Part shown: one piece after another, positions 24,550 to 33,281 of the stretch
Numbering within the stretch: position 1 is the stretch's first letter
Layout of the letters: every line of letters starts with the position of its first letter
NCBI GenBank assembly: GCA_030591445.1
Contig: JAUVBB010000006.1
Location: 1 to 41,278, forward strand
Direction: 5' to 3'
DNA from: Deltaproteobacteria bacterium
Lineage (GTDB): Bacteria > Myxococcota > B64-G9
Length of the DNA stretch: 41,278 nucleotides
Notes under the pieces: generated by a model
What the model was told of the DNA's origin: nothing
Database searches by the model: none
What the model saw: the letters and a program-made list of their open reading frames with translations, nothing else
Position numbers and translations under genes: made by a program

Positions 24550-25805
24550 CCAAAACATTAGAACAGCTGGGGCGTGAAGTCGCCGGCTCCTTAGGTACCG
24601 GCCCGGATGCCGCTCGCCGCGAGGCCATGAGCCGATCCATGCGATCGGTGGCCTTCAGCGTGTTTGCACCCCGGCGCCGGAAACTTCTGGTTCCGGCCTT
24701 TGCCGCCTTGATTTTAATTCTAGTCGCAAGTCTGGCCACATTAAAATACTTGCCCAGAGCCGACGCACCCTTGTCCTTCTGGGTGGGACAAAATGCCGGC
24801 ACGGGCGACTACGGAGGTTGGTTACGAGCCTCGGCCCAGGAGAACCTACCGGTTCGTTTTGAAGACGGTTCACAACTTGAGTTTCTCGAACAAAGTGACG
24901 GGCGAATCTTTGCCACCGACAGCAAGAACGTACGAATCGCCCTGGGTCAAGGAACAGTCAAGGCCCGCATTCAAAGCGGCAAGAAAAGACGCTGGACTGT
25001 CGAGGCCGGGCCCTACAGCGTCACCGCCTTGGGTACCGAGTTTTCTGTTCATTGGATAGCAGAACTGGGAATCTTTGAGGTCGAAGTCAGCTCCGGGGTG
25101 GTCTTGGTGCAAGGCCCGGATTTGGAACCACAAGGCGTTCGCATCGCCAAACATGATCGCTTGCGAATCGACCAGCAATGCAATCAAGTGCACCGGCATC
25201 TCAACACCCAGGATCAAGACATCACCATCGATAGCGAGGCAAATCAAAACCAGCCACCGGCAACCAAAACAGCGCCGGCCAGAAAGATTAGACGAAAACA
25301 CCGGGCGCCCGTTGCCAGCCTGGCTCCCCGCGGCAATCAACTTAGTAAGTGGCAAGAATATTACCACAGCGGTCAATACCTGGCCGCCGTCCAGGCAGCC
25401 GAACAATACGGCTTGACCGCCATTTTGAACGAAGCCGATAGCACAGATTTGTGGCAACTAGCCGATGCGGCCCGCTTCGCCCGCCGCGGACCGGTGGCCC
25501 GGCAAGCCTTGCTCTCTATCCGCAAACGCTTCGGCGGCTCTTGGCGATCAAAAGTAGCGGCTTTCTTGTTGGGTCGAGTGGCCATCGAATTCGCGCAGGA
25601 TGCCATTGCCGCCGCCGACTGGTTCAAAACCTATCTTCGCGAAGATCCAAGCGGTTCCCTTGCCGAAGAGGCGCTGGGCCGCCTGATTGATGCCTGTCAA
25701 AAAGCCAACCGCGCCCACGAAGCCAGCCAATCCGCCCAGAAATATTTGCGCCTTTATCCGGACGGACTCTTCAGCACTCTTGCCCGATCGGTCCTAGATC
25801 AGTAG
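24537..25805 (+). CDS. FecR-domain membrane protein with TPR-like C-terminus
   Basis: The protein has 422 residues from the ATG at 24537, inside the end of the sigma gene; a GTG at 24516 is possible. The N-terminal cytoplasmic part has about 50 residues. One membrane helix follows (LLVPAFAALILILVASLATL), then the FecR beta domain (NLPVRFEDGSQLEFLEQSDGRI; VRIALGQGTVKARI; WTVEAGPYSVTALGTEFSV). After a Gln/Lys-rich linker, the last 150 residues contain TPR-like helices (WQEYYHSGQYLAAVQAAEQYG; AADWFKTYLREDPSGSLAEEALGRLIDACQ). It probably senses an envelope signal and controls the sigma factor. The added TPR part suggests a protein partner in the periplasm. Confidence 0.88.
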   Translation: MQDLTKTLEQLGREVAGSLGTGPDAARREAMSRSMRSVAFSVFAPRRRKLLVPAFAALILILVASLATLKYLPRADAPLSFWVGQNAGTGDYGGWLRASAQENLPVRFEDGSQLEFLEQSDGRIFATDSKNVRIALGQGTVKARIQSGKKRRWTVEAGPYSVTALGTEFSVHWIAELGIFEVEVSSGVVLVQGPDLEPQGVRIAKHDRLRIDQQCNQVHRHLNTQDQDITIDSEANQNQPPATKTAPARKIRRKHRAPVASLAPRGNQLSKWQEYYHSGQYLAAVQAAEQYGLTAILNEADSTDLWQLADAARFARRGPVARQALLSIRKRFGGSWRSKVAAFLLGRVAIEFAQDAIAAADWFKTYLREDPSGSLAEEALGRLIDACQKANRAHEASQSAQKYLRLYPDGLFSTLARSVLDQ

Positions 25806-25814
25806 ACTGTAGCT

Positions 25815-25910
25815 CTGGGCAGCGACTGCCCCAGCCATCGTGCAAAAAGACGATGGCGCGGAGGGTTGCATATTTGTCTCCGTCCCAAAACTTCGTTTTG
25901 GTATGGAGAC
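25815..25910. other. three tandem hairpins between the FecR-like and barrel-like genes
   Basis: Hairpin 1 pairs CTGGGCAG (25815-25822) with CTGCCCCAG (25826-25834), one bulge. Hairpin 2 pairs CCATCGT (25835-25841) with ACGATGG (25850-25856). Hairpin 3 is two-part: GTCTCC/GGAGAC (25876-25881, 25905-25910) outside CCAAAAC/GTTTTGG (25885-25891, 25895-25901) with a UUC loop. A fourth AT-rich stem (25939-25956) covers the region before the next start codon. No T-run marks a terminator. It may be an mRNA stability element, a processing site or a small structured RNA. Confidence 0.5.
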
Positions 25911-25955
25911 CGGGATTTGGCTTAATGTTTTTCGCTGGCAAAAATTTCTGTTTTT

Positions 25956-27035
25956 GTGGAAATCGATGCTTTTTGGACGGGAACTACTTTGTTTCAGTTG
26001 GTCTGGATAATCGCGGCTGCGCATTTCTTATTGGCCGAAGGAGCCACGCCCGAGGTGACCCGGCTCCGATCCGTCTTGTTGGTCAGTATGCAGGAGAGCT
26101 TTGCCGAAAGCGCTTGGCCAGAAGTGGAGGAGGCCGTTCGCGCCGAGTTCGATGCTTTGTCGGTCCCGGTCGATCTTATCCAAGGCCGTAAGATTGACCC
26201 AGTTGAGCGTCGAGACGAGCTCGCCGATCTGGCCCGGCAGCGTCAAGCCGCTTGCGCGATTCGCATCATCCGAACCGCCCAGACGCAAGGAGGGCTGGTC
26301 GAAATCTGGATCGCTGACCGTAGTTCCGGTCAAACTGATTTCTGGCAATTGCATCTGGAGAAAAGCTCCGACCCGCAAGAGACCGCAGCCGTGGCCGCCT
26401 TACGCACCGTCGAAGCGCACCGCTTCGGCACGCTGGGGCTGGGCCTTGCCCGCCCGGTCCTAGTCGAGGCGCCCCCGCCGCCGGTCACGCCCCCCACTCC
26501 ACCACTGCCATCGCCATCACGGGTATGGGGTCTGCAACTCGGCACCGGATTGCTGGCATCGCCGGGCCTAGATGGCAGCTTGTTGGGCTTTCATATGGGC
26601 GTTCGTTGGGAAGCGCTCTCTCATATCACCTTTGAACTCGACAGCGCCTTGACCATGCGAGGTAAGGATATCGAAGATGCCCAGAACGCCGCCACCTTTC
26701 ATTTGGCCGCGGCACGCGCCTGGGTTCTTTGGGAGATAAGACCGCAGGGCCTGCTGCGGCCGGCTATTGGCGTGGGCGGGGGCGTTGTTGTGCCCTGGAC
26801 GCGCGGCATTCGATCCCCAGACCTGCAAAATCAATCTGATCGCAACTTGCTTGCTTACCTGGGTGCCAACGCGCAGCTTGGTTTTGTGTTTTCCCGGTAT
26901 CTGGGATTGCGCCTGGTGGCCAAGACCGGCATCCTGCTGCCCGAGGCTGAAATATGGTTCGGCGATCACAAGGTTGCGCGCGTTGGTCGGCCTTTGTTTG
27001 AGGGCTTTGCCCATTTGGAAGTGAGATTGCCATGA
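25956..27035 (+). CDS. exported protein with N-terminal alpha/beta and C-terminal outer-membrane barrel-like domain
   Basis: The protein has 359 residues. A hydrophobic leader (FQLVWIIAAAHFLLAEGA) is followed by about 150 residues of alternating helix and strand (RLRSVLLVSMQE, AACAIRIIRTA, LVEIWIADRSSGQTDFWQL). A Pro-rich linker (APPPPVTPPTPPLPSPS) follows, then about 165 residues of amphipathic beta-strands with aromatic ends like a small outer-membrane beta-barrel (GLQLGTGLLASPGLDGSLLGFHMG; LLRPAIGVGGGVVVPW). The only start in frame is a GTG with no ribosome site, lying in an AT-rich hairpin, so translation may be weak or coupled. It overlaps the next gene (ATGA). No specific family is recognised. 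Confidence 0.72.
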   Translation: MEIDAFWTGTTLFQLVWIIAAAHFLLAEGATPEVTRLRSVLLVSMQESFAESAWPEVEEAVRAEFDALSVPVDLIQGRKIDPVERRDELADLARQRQAACAIRIIRTAQTQGGLVEIWIADRSSGQTDFWQLHLEKSSDPQETAAVAALRTVEAHRFGTLGLGLARPVLVEAPPPPVTPPTPPLPSPSRVWGLQLGTGLLASPGLDGSLLGFHMGVRWEALSHITFELDSALTMRGKDIEDAQNAATFHLAAARAWVLWEIRPQGLLRPAIGVGGGVVVPWTRGIRSPDLQNQSDRNLLAYLGANAQLGFVFSRYLGLRLVAKTGILLPEAEIWFGDHKVARVGRPLFEGFAHLEVRLP

Positions 27036-28237
27036 AGAAGCCAGGCACCCCCGCTGTTTTTTGGCTATGTGCCTTTTTCGTTTTTTCGGCCCTTGGCTGC
27101 AACGGAGAGCTCAGACCTCTGGTCGATGACGATCCGGACGACGGAGCTTGCGCGGGCGTGCTTTGCTCAGGTCACGGTACCTGCAAATTGTCGGTAGTCG
27201 ATACCGCCATCTGCGAATGTGAGGATGGCTACCATCAGGAAAACGACATCGAATGTATTGTTGACACCGAGCCCATCCCGGAAATCTGTTCTGAAGACGG
27301 CTGGTGTGTGCAGCCGGTCGAGGGAGTAACCCAGACTCTGCGCGCCCTCTGGGGTTCGTCGGCGAGCAATGTCTGGGCAGTCGGCGACGAAGGACCCATC
27401 ATTCACTGGAATGGCAATACTTGGACTGTTCAAAACAGTGGTACCGGGGCCAGGCTATGGGACATTTGGGGCGCGGCCGCCAACGATGTGTGGGCGGTGG
27501 GCCGCTGGGGCACCATAATCCACTACGATGGAGTCTCCTGGACCTCGGCGCGCAACGACACCAACGGCACCTTTCGCTCGATCTGGGGCACCACCCATAA
27601 CGATGTCTGGAGCTTCCCCATCTTCCCCGCCAATTTGGACAAGGGGCTTCCTTGTACCCACTCCGGATTTCACTGGGACGGTGCCGACTGGACCGAAGCC
27701 TGGTCGATTCCTTCTTGCGTCAGCATTCTTAATGCCTGGGGCGCAAGCGCCGATGATGCCTGGGCCATCGGCTGTAATATCGCCCCCGACGGCTTTTGTA
27801 CTTCGGGTGTTTTGCTGCGCTTGACCGCCGAGGGTTGGACCACCTTGCCCGCCCCTGATTCGCATAGCTTGCTCACCGGCCTCTGGGGAACCGCCGGCGA
27901 CGATTTATGGAGCGTGGGCTGCGTAGCCGACGATAAAGGCTACTGTCTCTGGGGAACCGTTATTCATTATAACGGCTCCCACTGGACGCGGCAGCTCACC
28001 GACGGAGTAGTGCCCCCGCTGCTGGGTGCCTGGGCAGCTGTTGACGAAGGCATTTGGGCCGTGGGCGTTGATCAAACCATCATCAATCGTACCGGCGACT
28101 CCTGGTGGCTATTCGACTCGCCCGTCGAGAAAGATGCCGATGCCCTGGTGCGGCCTGGCCTTCTGGATGTCTGGGGCATCGAAGACCATGTCTGGGCCGT
28201 GGGCGAAAAGGGAATCGTTCTCCACAGCCAACGCTAA
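27032..28237 (+). CDS. EGF-like, WAVG-repeat beta-propeller lipoprotein
   Basis: The protein has 401 residues. The leader MKKPGTPAVFWLCAFFVFS ends in a lipobox (ALGC). An EGF-like module follows (CAGVLCSGHGTC...CECEDGYH). From about residue 98 there are six or seven repeats of the pattern LxxxWGxxxxDVWAVGxxGxIxHxxGxxW, a propeller type abundant in myxobacterial surface lipoproteins. It is translationally coupled to the barrel-like gene, so the two may form a surface complex under control of the upstream ECF sigma factor and FecR-like protein; this is an inference. Confidence 0.85.
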   Translation: MKKPGTPAVFWLCAFFVFSALGCNGELRPLVDDDPDDGACAGVLCSGHGTCKLSVVDTAICECEDGYHQENDIECIVDTEPIPEICSEDGWCVQPVEGVTQTLRALWGSSASNVWAVGDEGPIIHWNGNTWTVQNSGTGARLWDIWGAAANDVWAVGRWGTIIHYDGVSWTSARNDTNGTFRSIWGTTHNDVWSFPIFPANLDKGLPCTHSGFHWDGADWTEAWSIPSCVSILNAWGASADDAWAIGCNIAPDGFCTSGVLLRLTAEGWTTLPAPDSHSLLTGLWGTAGDDLWSVGCVADDKGYCLWGTVIHYNGSHWTRQLTDGVVPPLLGAWAAVDEGIWAVGVDQTIINRTGDSWWLFDSPVEKDADALVRPGLLDVWGIEDHVWAVGEKGIVLHSQR

Positions 28238-28325
28238 ACCCGGGATTACAATCAAAGACACTTGCGGTTTTCGACGCCAATTGGTAGCTTGATCGTTGCT
28301 GGCCGTAGCAAGGGGGGTATGGAAG

Positions 28326-30494
28326 ATGGGCGAATCTAAAGATCTGGTAAGAAAAGTCCGCGAACTCGAACGGGAAAACGAGCGTCTGGCCGAGCGTTCC
28401 GAAGATCTCATGCTGCTGGGGCTGGTCTCTGAGTTGATACAGGGGTTGGAAAGCGAAGCCGACATCTTGGAATCGACTTTGAAGCGGGTGTCCATCATCA
28501 AAACGCTGCCTGTTGCCGCCTGCGGCTTCGTGCGCGACGAAGAAATACAACTGTTGCACTCGTTCGACTCCGGGGTGGAAGAAACTTCTTTTAGCAAAGA
28601 GATTCATCCGCCCGATGTCATTTTCGACAAGCTCACCGCGGGCGCATGTGTGTCGCTCAAAGAGGACGCAGCCACAGTGGCCGGTCATTTCTGGCCTTCG
28701 GCTTATCAGTTCACTGCCATATTAACCCTGCCGTTTGAAACTCGTAAGATACGTCGCGGCTTGTTTTTATTTGGGGACACCCATGCATCGTACCGTCTGC
28801 CCGCGTTATCTTTGACCTTGCAACGTTTGGTAGAGATGGTCACTTCTCGACTCGACAACCTGGCCTTGCTCGACGAATTAAAAGAAGTGAATATTTCTCA
28901 GGATCAAAAAGTTGCCCGGCGCACCCGAGAACTGACCGACTTGAATCGGGAGCTGCTGGCTGAAATCGCCAACCGGAAAAGAGCAGAAGAAGCCGAACAC
29001 CTTTGCGCCCACATCTTCAAGAACGCGGAATGGGGCGTAGCGGCTTGCAGTATCGCCGGCAGGCAAATCATGCAAGCCAACCCGGCTTTGGTCAAAATGC
29101 TGGGCCTGGCCGAGGCCGATATCACCGGGACCCTACTCCTACAACTTTGCGCGGAGCCACAGCGCGCCGAGCTAGAGCGGCATCTGCTCACCGCGGAACA
29201 AACCGGTCAGTGTTCTTTGCAGACGCAGCTGAAGCGCAAAGACAATAGTACTTTCCCGGCCCTGATGTCGGTGACCTTAATCGAAGAAGAAGATTTTCCC
29301 CGCCCGTTTTTCGCGGTCAACATACAAGATCTAAGCGAACGGGTATTTCTGGAAGACCAGCTCTTGCAGGCCCAAAAAATGGAATCTATTGGCAGGCTGG
29401 CCGGCGGGGTTGCCCATGACTTTAACAATTTTCTCTCGGGCATTATCGGTTACAGTGATCTCATCTTGCTAGAATTACCGCCGGGACACGCCATGAGAAA
29501 GAAGGCTGAGTTCATTCTTGATTCTGCCCAAAAAGCAGCCGCGCTCACCCGCCAACTCCTGGCCTTCAGTCGCAAGCAAGTCATGCGCATGGAACCCTTG
29601 CAACTAGACAGCATCGTCGAGCATATGGCCGGCATGCTCAGCCGGATCATCGGCGAAGATATCGAGTTGGTCATTGATACCGACACCCCCACGGCAGCCA
29701 TCCTGGCCGACAAAGGTCAGCTGGAACAAATCCTGATGAACCTGGCGGTAAACGCGCGTGATGCCATGCCCGATGGTGGGCAACTCCAGATCGCAATCGA
29801 TAATGTCAAAGGCAAAACGGAACCCGCGCAAACTGAAATCACGGATTCTTCCGGATCTTTTGTCGAACTACGCGTCTCCGACACCGGCACTGGAATGAGT
29901 CGGGAAGTACAAGAAAAGGCACTTGAACCCTTCTTTACCACCAAGCGCCAAGAAGAAGGAACGGGTCTCGGCCTGTCCACTGTCTATGGCATCGTGCAAC
30001 AACATAAGGCACAGATCGATTTCACCAGTGAACCCGGCCACGGAACGACCTTCCGCATCTATTTCCCCGTCACCAACGGCTCTGCCCAGATACCCGAGGC
30101 ACCCGACCGGGTTGCGCTACCCCGCGGCAACGAATCAATCTTGCTGGTAGATGACAGCCTGCTCTTGCGCCGCTTAGCCGCCGATATCCTGTCCCCGCTT
30201 GGATACCAGGTCTCCGAGGCCGCTTCGGGTCAAGAAGCATTAGAATCTCTGGCGGTCACCGACCGGGCCGTCGACTTGATTCTCTCTGATGTAATCATGC
30301 CCGGGCTAAAAGGCAGTCAACTGGTCGAAGCCTTGCGATCCCGCCAACCCGAGATCTCTATCGTCCTCATGTCCGGTTATCCCAAGGATCACGAATCCAT
30401 CCAGCAAGCCCGGGCCTTGGTGTCCGATTATATTCAAAAACCGCTTACGCCGAAGGAATTGGCCGAAACGGTACGCAAGGTGCTAGACGCTTAA
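28326..30494 (+). CDS. hybrid sensor histidine kinase (GAF-like-PAS-HisKA-HATPase-REC)
   Basis: The protein has 722 residues from the ATG at 28326, preferred over a TTG 30 nt earlier. Domains are: coiled coil (4-28), GAF-like sensor (about 30-185), second coiled coil (190-225), PAS (about 226-340), HisKA with LAGGVAHDFNN (H364), HATPase (N476 in NLAVNARDAM; SDTGTGM; GTGLGLSTV), and a C-terminal receiver with VDDS, D655 (LSDVIMP) and K705 (IQKPL). There is no membrane segment. It follows the propeller lipoprotein by 88 nt and may belong to the same envelope-sensing locus. Its stop overlaps that of the convergent redoxin gene. All key residues are intact. Confidence 0.93.
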   Translation: MGESKDLVRKVRELERENERLAERSEDLMLLGLVSELIQGLESEADILESTLKRVSIIKTLPVAACGFVRDEEIQLLHSFDSGVEETSFSKEIHPPDVIFDKLTAGACVSLKEDAATVAGHFWPSAYQFTAILTLPFETRKIRRGLFLFGDTHASYRLPALSLTLQRLVEMVTSRLDNLALLDELKEVNISQDQKVARRTRELTDLNRELLAEIANRKRAEEAEHLCAHIFKNAEWGVAACSIAGRQIMQANPALVKMLGLAEADITGTLLLQLCAEPQRAELERHLLTAEQTGQCSLQTQLKRKDNSTFPALMSVTLIEEEDFPRPFFAVNIQDLSERVFLEDQLLQAQKMESIGRLAGGVAHDFNNFLSGIIGYSDLILLELPPGHAMRKKAEFILDSAQKAAALTRQLLAFSRKQVMRMEPLQLDSIVEHMAGMLSRIIGEDIELVIDTDTPTAAILADKGQLEQILMNLAVNARDAMPDGGQLQIAIDNVKGKTEPAQTEITDSSGSFVELRVSDTGTGMSREVQEKALEPFFTTKRQEEGTGLGLSTVYGIVQQHKAQIDFTSEPGHGTTFRIYFPVTNGSAQIPEAPDRVALPRGNESILLVDDSLLLRRLAADILSPLGYQVSEAASGQEALESLAVTDRAVDLILSDVIMPGLKGSQLVEALRSRQPEISIVLMSGYPKDHESIQQARALVSDYIQKPLTPKELAETVRKVLDA

Positions 30495-31045
30495 TCTACC
30501 GGCTTGAATAGTGCGGTAACGTGTTCTTTTTGGAATCCAGACCACACATGCATGATTTTCTGCTCGCTGCTCACAATAAAGGTAGCCGGTAGCCGAAAAC
30601 CCTCTTTGTCTTTGACCCCGTAGCGCTTGGCCGCAATTTGGTACATGTCCAGCACCATCACTGCCTTCAGGCCCAGGTCAGCCACGTGAGCCCTGGAAGC
30701 CAATTCCTCTTGCCGATCGTCGGCCAGCACAATCAGAATCACGGTTGTCCGATTGTCCGGGTACTGATCCTGCAATTTTTTTAGCAAGCGAAGCTCCGCC
30801 ATGCATGGTTTGCATTGCATGGAGAAGAAGGTAATCAACACCTTCGAAGGCTCTTCTGTTTTGCGTTTATTCTCGGCCAGAACCATGGCCAGAGAGACAA
30901 ACTTGCCTTCGATATCCCTGAGCTTAAAGTTAGGAGCCTCTTGGCCCACCGAAAGCGAATTGGCTTGTGCCTTAGCGCCAACCAGCACCAAGAACATAGA
31001 ACAAATAAACAAGCCGACGAAAGTTTTTTGTAATTTTTCACTCAT
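30491..31045 (-). CDS. exported TlpA/AhpC-type redoxin
   Basis: The protein has 184 residues. A signal peptide or single anchor (TFVGLFICSMFLVLVGA, then AQA/NS) is followed by a thioredoxin fold of TlpA/AhpC-TSA type: GQEAPNFKLRDIEGKFVSL, LITFFSMQCKPCMAELRLLKKL with C78 and C81, and PATFIVSSEQKIMHVWSG. The CKPC motif suggests thiol-disulfide reduction in the periplasm, for example of apocytochromes or oxidised Cys-rich surface proteins. The window encodes several Cys-rich exported proteins that could need such help; that link is an inference. The gene stands alone on the minus strand. Confidence 0.87.
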   Translation of the reverse strand: MSEKLQKTFVGLFICSMFLVLVGAKAQANSLSVGQEAPNFKLRDIEGKFVSLAMVLAENKRKTEEPSKVLITFFSMQCKPCMAELRLLKKLQDQYPDNRTTVILIVLADDRQEELASRAHVADLGLKAVMVLDMYQIAAKRYGVKDKEGFRLPATFIVSSEQKIMHVWSGFQKEHVTALFKPVD

Positions 31046-31178
31046 GGCACTCTCTTCTAGCCGAGAATCGCAGCCGTTTCAAGATAAACCATGCGGACAG
31101 TCATCTCGGTTTCACTTGAAAGATGGGCGGTTATAGAGTAGCGTTTTCGGGCAGAAAACAACCAATTGGGAGGCCGAC

Positions 31179-31988
31179 ATGTGCAGGATGTTGGGAGCTA
31201 TTTGCAACGACGAAGATCTGCTTTCCTGCGCCATTGAGGAAGTCAAAGATTCTCTCCGCTGCGAAGATGGCGAGACCCACGACGGCATCGGCGTCGGGTT
31301 TTATAGTCAAGATGATGCCCTGCTAACCAAAAAACCCAGCGCCAAGGTTGCCGAAATTGATTTCGTCAGTCTGGTCGAGGGCATCGTATCCAATGTACTC
31401 ATGGTGCATATCCGCAAGGCCACGGTAGGGGTTTGGAAAGACATCAACACCCATCCCTTCCGGTTCCGCAAATGGCTTTTCGCCCACGTGGGCCACTTGC
31501 CGCAGTTGGAAAAAAACAAGGAGGCCCTTCTGGCTGATATGCCTCCTTTCCTGGCCCGCGATATCAAGGGTGATACCGACAGTGAGTTGGCCTTCCACGT
31601 CTTCCTAAACGTGATCTTCAAGCATGGCAAAATCAACGATCTCTCCATGGAGGTTGGCCTGCTCGACGAGTACTTGCGCGAAACCGTGGCGATCATCAAT
31701 CAACAGCACGAAGAAGCCAAACGCCCCGAGTTAGCCATACTGGTGACCAACGGCGAGGTCATGTCGGCGGCCAGCCAGGGAATCGCCATGCACTACTCCC
31801 TGCGCGAGGGCATCCTGGAATGCCCGCGCTGCGAAAAAAGTGACCAACAAAAGCACATTCACGGTCGATTCAAAGGCGTGATGGTAGGTGCCGCTATGTC
31901 AAATCCCGGTCATCAGTGGCGGGAAGTGGCCGACGGCAGCCTATTGCACATTTCGAAAGATTTGGAACTCAAAGTTCAGCAGTTGTAA
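31179..31988 (+). CDS. class II glutamine amidotransferase-like protein
   Basis: The protein has 269 residues. It starts MCRMLG, so removal of Met exposes the catalytic N-terminal Cys2 of Ntn-type (class II) amidotransferases. The pattern fits YafJ/EgtC-like stand-alone glutaminase domains: ETHDGIGVGFY, VLMVHIRKATVGVWKDINTHPF, WLFAHVGHL, DTDSELAFHVFL. A C-terminal segment with a CPRC pair is extra. The ATG has GGGAGG 6 nt upstream. No synthetase partner is adjacent. It heads a closely spaced run of seven genes. A link to ergothioneine (EgtC is of this class) is not supported by position. Confidence 0.85.
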   Translation: MCRMLGAICNDEDLLSCAIEEVKDSLRCEDGETHDGIGVGFYSQDDALLTKKPSAKVAEIDFVSLVEGIVSNVLMVHIRKATVGVWKDINTHPFRFRKWLFAHVGHLPQLEKNKEALLADMPPFLARDIKGDTDSELAFHVFLNVIFKHGKINDLSMEVGLLDEYLRETVAIINQQHEEAKRPELAILVTNGEVMSAASQGIAMHYSLREGILECPRCEKSDQQKHIHGRFKGVMVGAAMSNPGHQWREVADGSLLHISKDLELKVQQL

Positions 31989-32010
31989 CTGCGTATCCAA
32001 GAGGGAAACC

Positions 32011-33243
32011 ATGACCACACGCAAGGTGCTGGTCATCGACGACAGTCCAACGATTCACAAGGTCATTGCCCACACGCTAAAACCGCTTGGCTACGAAGTG
32101 GAATATGTGTTGGATGGCAAGCTGGGTCTCTCCAAAGCCAAGGAGAATCTTCCCGATCTGGTGTTGTTGGACTTCATGATGCCAGGCATGAACGGTTACC
32201 AAGTCAGCAAAGCCATGGGTCAAGATGAATCGCTCGCGGGCATCCCCATCGTCTTGATGTCGGCCAAGGGAGAGATGATTGGGGAGAAGTTGGTCAAGAC
32301 CATGGGCATCGTGGATTTCATCACCAAACCCTTCTCTCCCGACGCACTCGCCACCCTTACCCAGCACGTCCTGGAAAAGTACGGGCAAGGAAAATCCGAC
32401 CAGCCAGCCGAAGGGGAACCGCTCATGCCGGTTGGCGAGCGCGCACCCGAGGACGCCCCAACTTCGGCCGACCTCTCCGATCCACGTGGCCGGCCGGCCA
32501 TTCGAGGGAATCTGGGCATGATTCCAGCGGGCGAGCTGTTTCAACTGCTCAAATTCAAAGATCACACGGGCATTCTCCACCTGGCTCGCGGCCAAGCTCA
32601 TTTGGAGGTTTACATCCGCGAAGGCCTCATCACCTTCGCCTGGGCCCGGCGCATGGAAGAGGAATTCTTGCTGGGTCGGTTCCTGGTCGAATCAGACGCC
32701 ATTTCTGTCCATGATCTAGAGTTGTTCCTGCAGAGCCGCCGCGGCGGCAACAAACTCCTGGGCGAGCAACTCAGAAAATTGGGCCACGTCACCGCCGAGC
32801 AGCTCGGGGTCGCCCTCAAGCACCAGACCGAGGCGCTACTCTTTGAGGTATTGCGCTGGGGCGAGGGCGCCTTCGCATTCTATGTGACCGAAAATCCTCC
32901 CCCCGAGGCCCGGGAGGCAAATTTACGGCTCCCCATTGATTCCATCCTGATGGAGGGTTTTCGCCGGGTCGACGTGTGGGGCATGATTGAGAAAGAGATC
33001 CATGATTTCGACATGGTGTTGGCCCCCAGTCGTGACAGCACGGGAGTGAGAAAGCAAATCTCACTCAAGCCCGATGAAGAGCGCATTCTTTTATTGGTCA
33101 ATGGCCTTCGCAGCATCAAGGAAATCATTCAGACCAGCCGGAGGAGTTCGTTCGATGTGTGTAAAGTACTCTATCGTTTGCTGTCAAGCAGGTTTATCCG
33201 GAAACGTTCTTTGCAAAACACAACTTCGGTGGAGTCCGCGTGA
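32011..33243 (+). CDS. response regulator with DUF4388 (PATAN-type) output domains
   Basis: The protein has 410 residues from the ATG at 32011 with GAGGG 6 nt upstream. Residues 1-125 are a receiver (IDDSPT, phospho-acceptor D54 in LLDFMMPGM, K107 in ITKPF). After an acidic linker, residues about 163-215 form a DUF4388 domain (RGNLGMIPAGELFQLL...TGILHLARGQAHLEVYIREGLITFAW). A second related stretch follows (LGEQLRKLGHVTAEQLGVALKHQ...EVLRWGEGAFAFYV). DUF4388 proteins are frequent in myxobacteria and cyanobacteria, where they act in motility and chemosensory signalling. It lies 38 nt before the receptor-like gene and could receive phosphate from another kinase, because the local CheA-like protein looks inactive. 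Confidence 0.9.
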   Translation: MTTRKVLVIDDSPTIHKVIAHTLKPLGYEVEYVLDGKLGLSKAKENLPDLVLLDFMMPGMNGYQVSKAMGQDESLAGIPIVLMSAKGEMIGEKLVKTMGIVDFITKPFSPDALATLTQHVLEKYGQGKSDQPAEGEPLMPVGERAPEDAPTSADLSDPRGRPAIRGNLGMIPAGELFQLLKFKDHTGILHLARGQAHLEVYIREGLITFAWARRMEEEFLLGRFLVESDAISVHDLELFLQSRRGGNKLLGEQLRKLGHVTAEQLGVALKHQTEALLFEVLRWGEGAFAFYVTENPPPEAREANLRLPIDSILMEGFRRVDVWGMIEKEIHDFDMVLAPSRDSTGVRKQISLKPDEERILLLVNGLRSIKEIIQTSRRSSFDVCKVLYRLLSSRFIRKRSLQNTTSVESA

Positions 33244-33281
33244 AGATTTGCATTCATCCCGAACCATAAAGGAACTGGTCC

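Noticed and set aside
25853-26191. Overlapping 112-codon frame with several Cys before the barrel-like gene
   Set aside because: Its first part runs through the hairpins and the rest through the conserved-looking barrel-protein leader in another frame. No signal or ribosome site supports it.
31179-31988. Class II amidotransferase as EgtC of the ergothioneine pathway
   Set aside because: It is about 24 kb from egtD, lies in another operon, and the Mes route needs no gamma-glutamyl intermediate. The EgtC-like fold is shared by many stand-alone amidotransferases.
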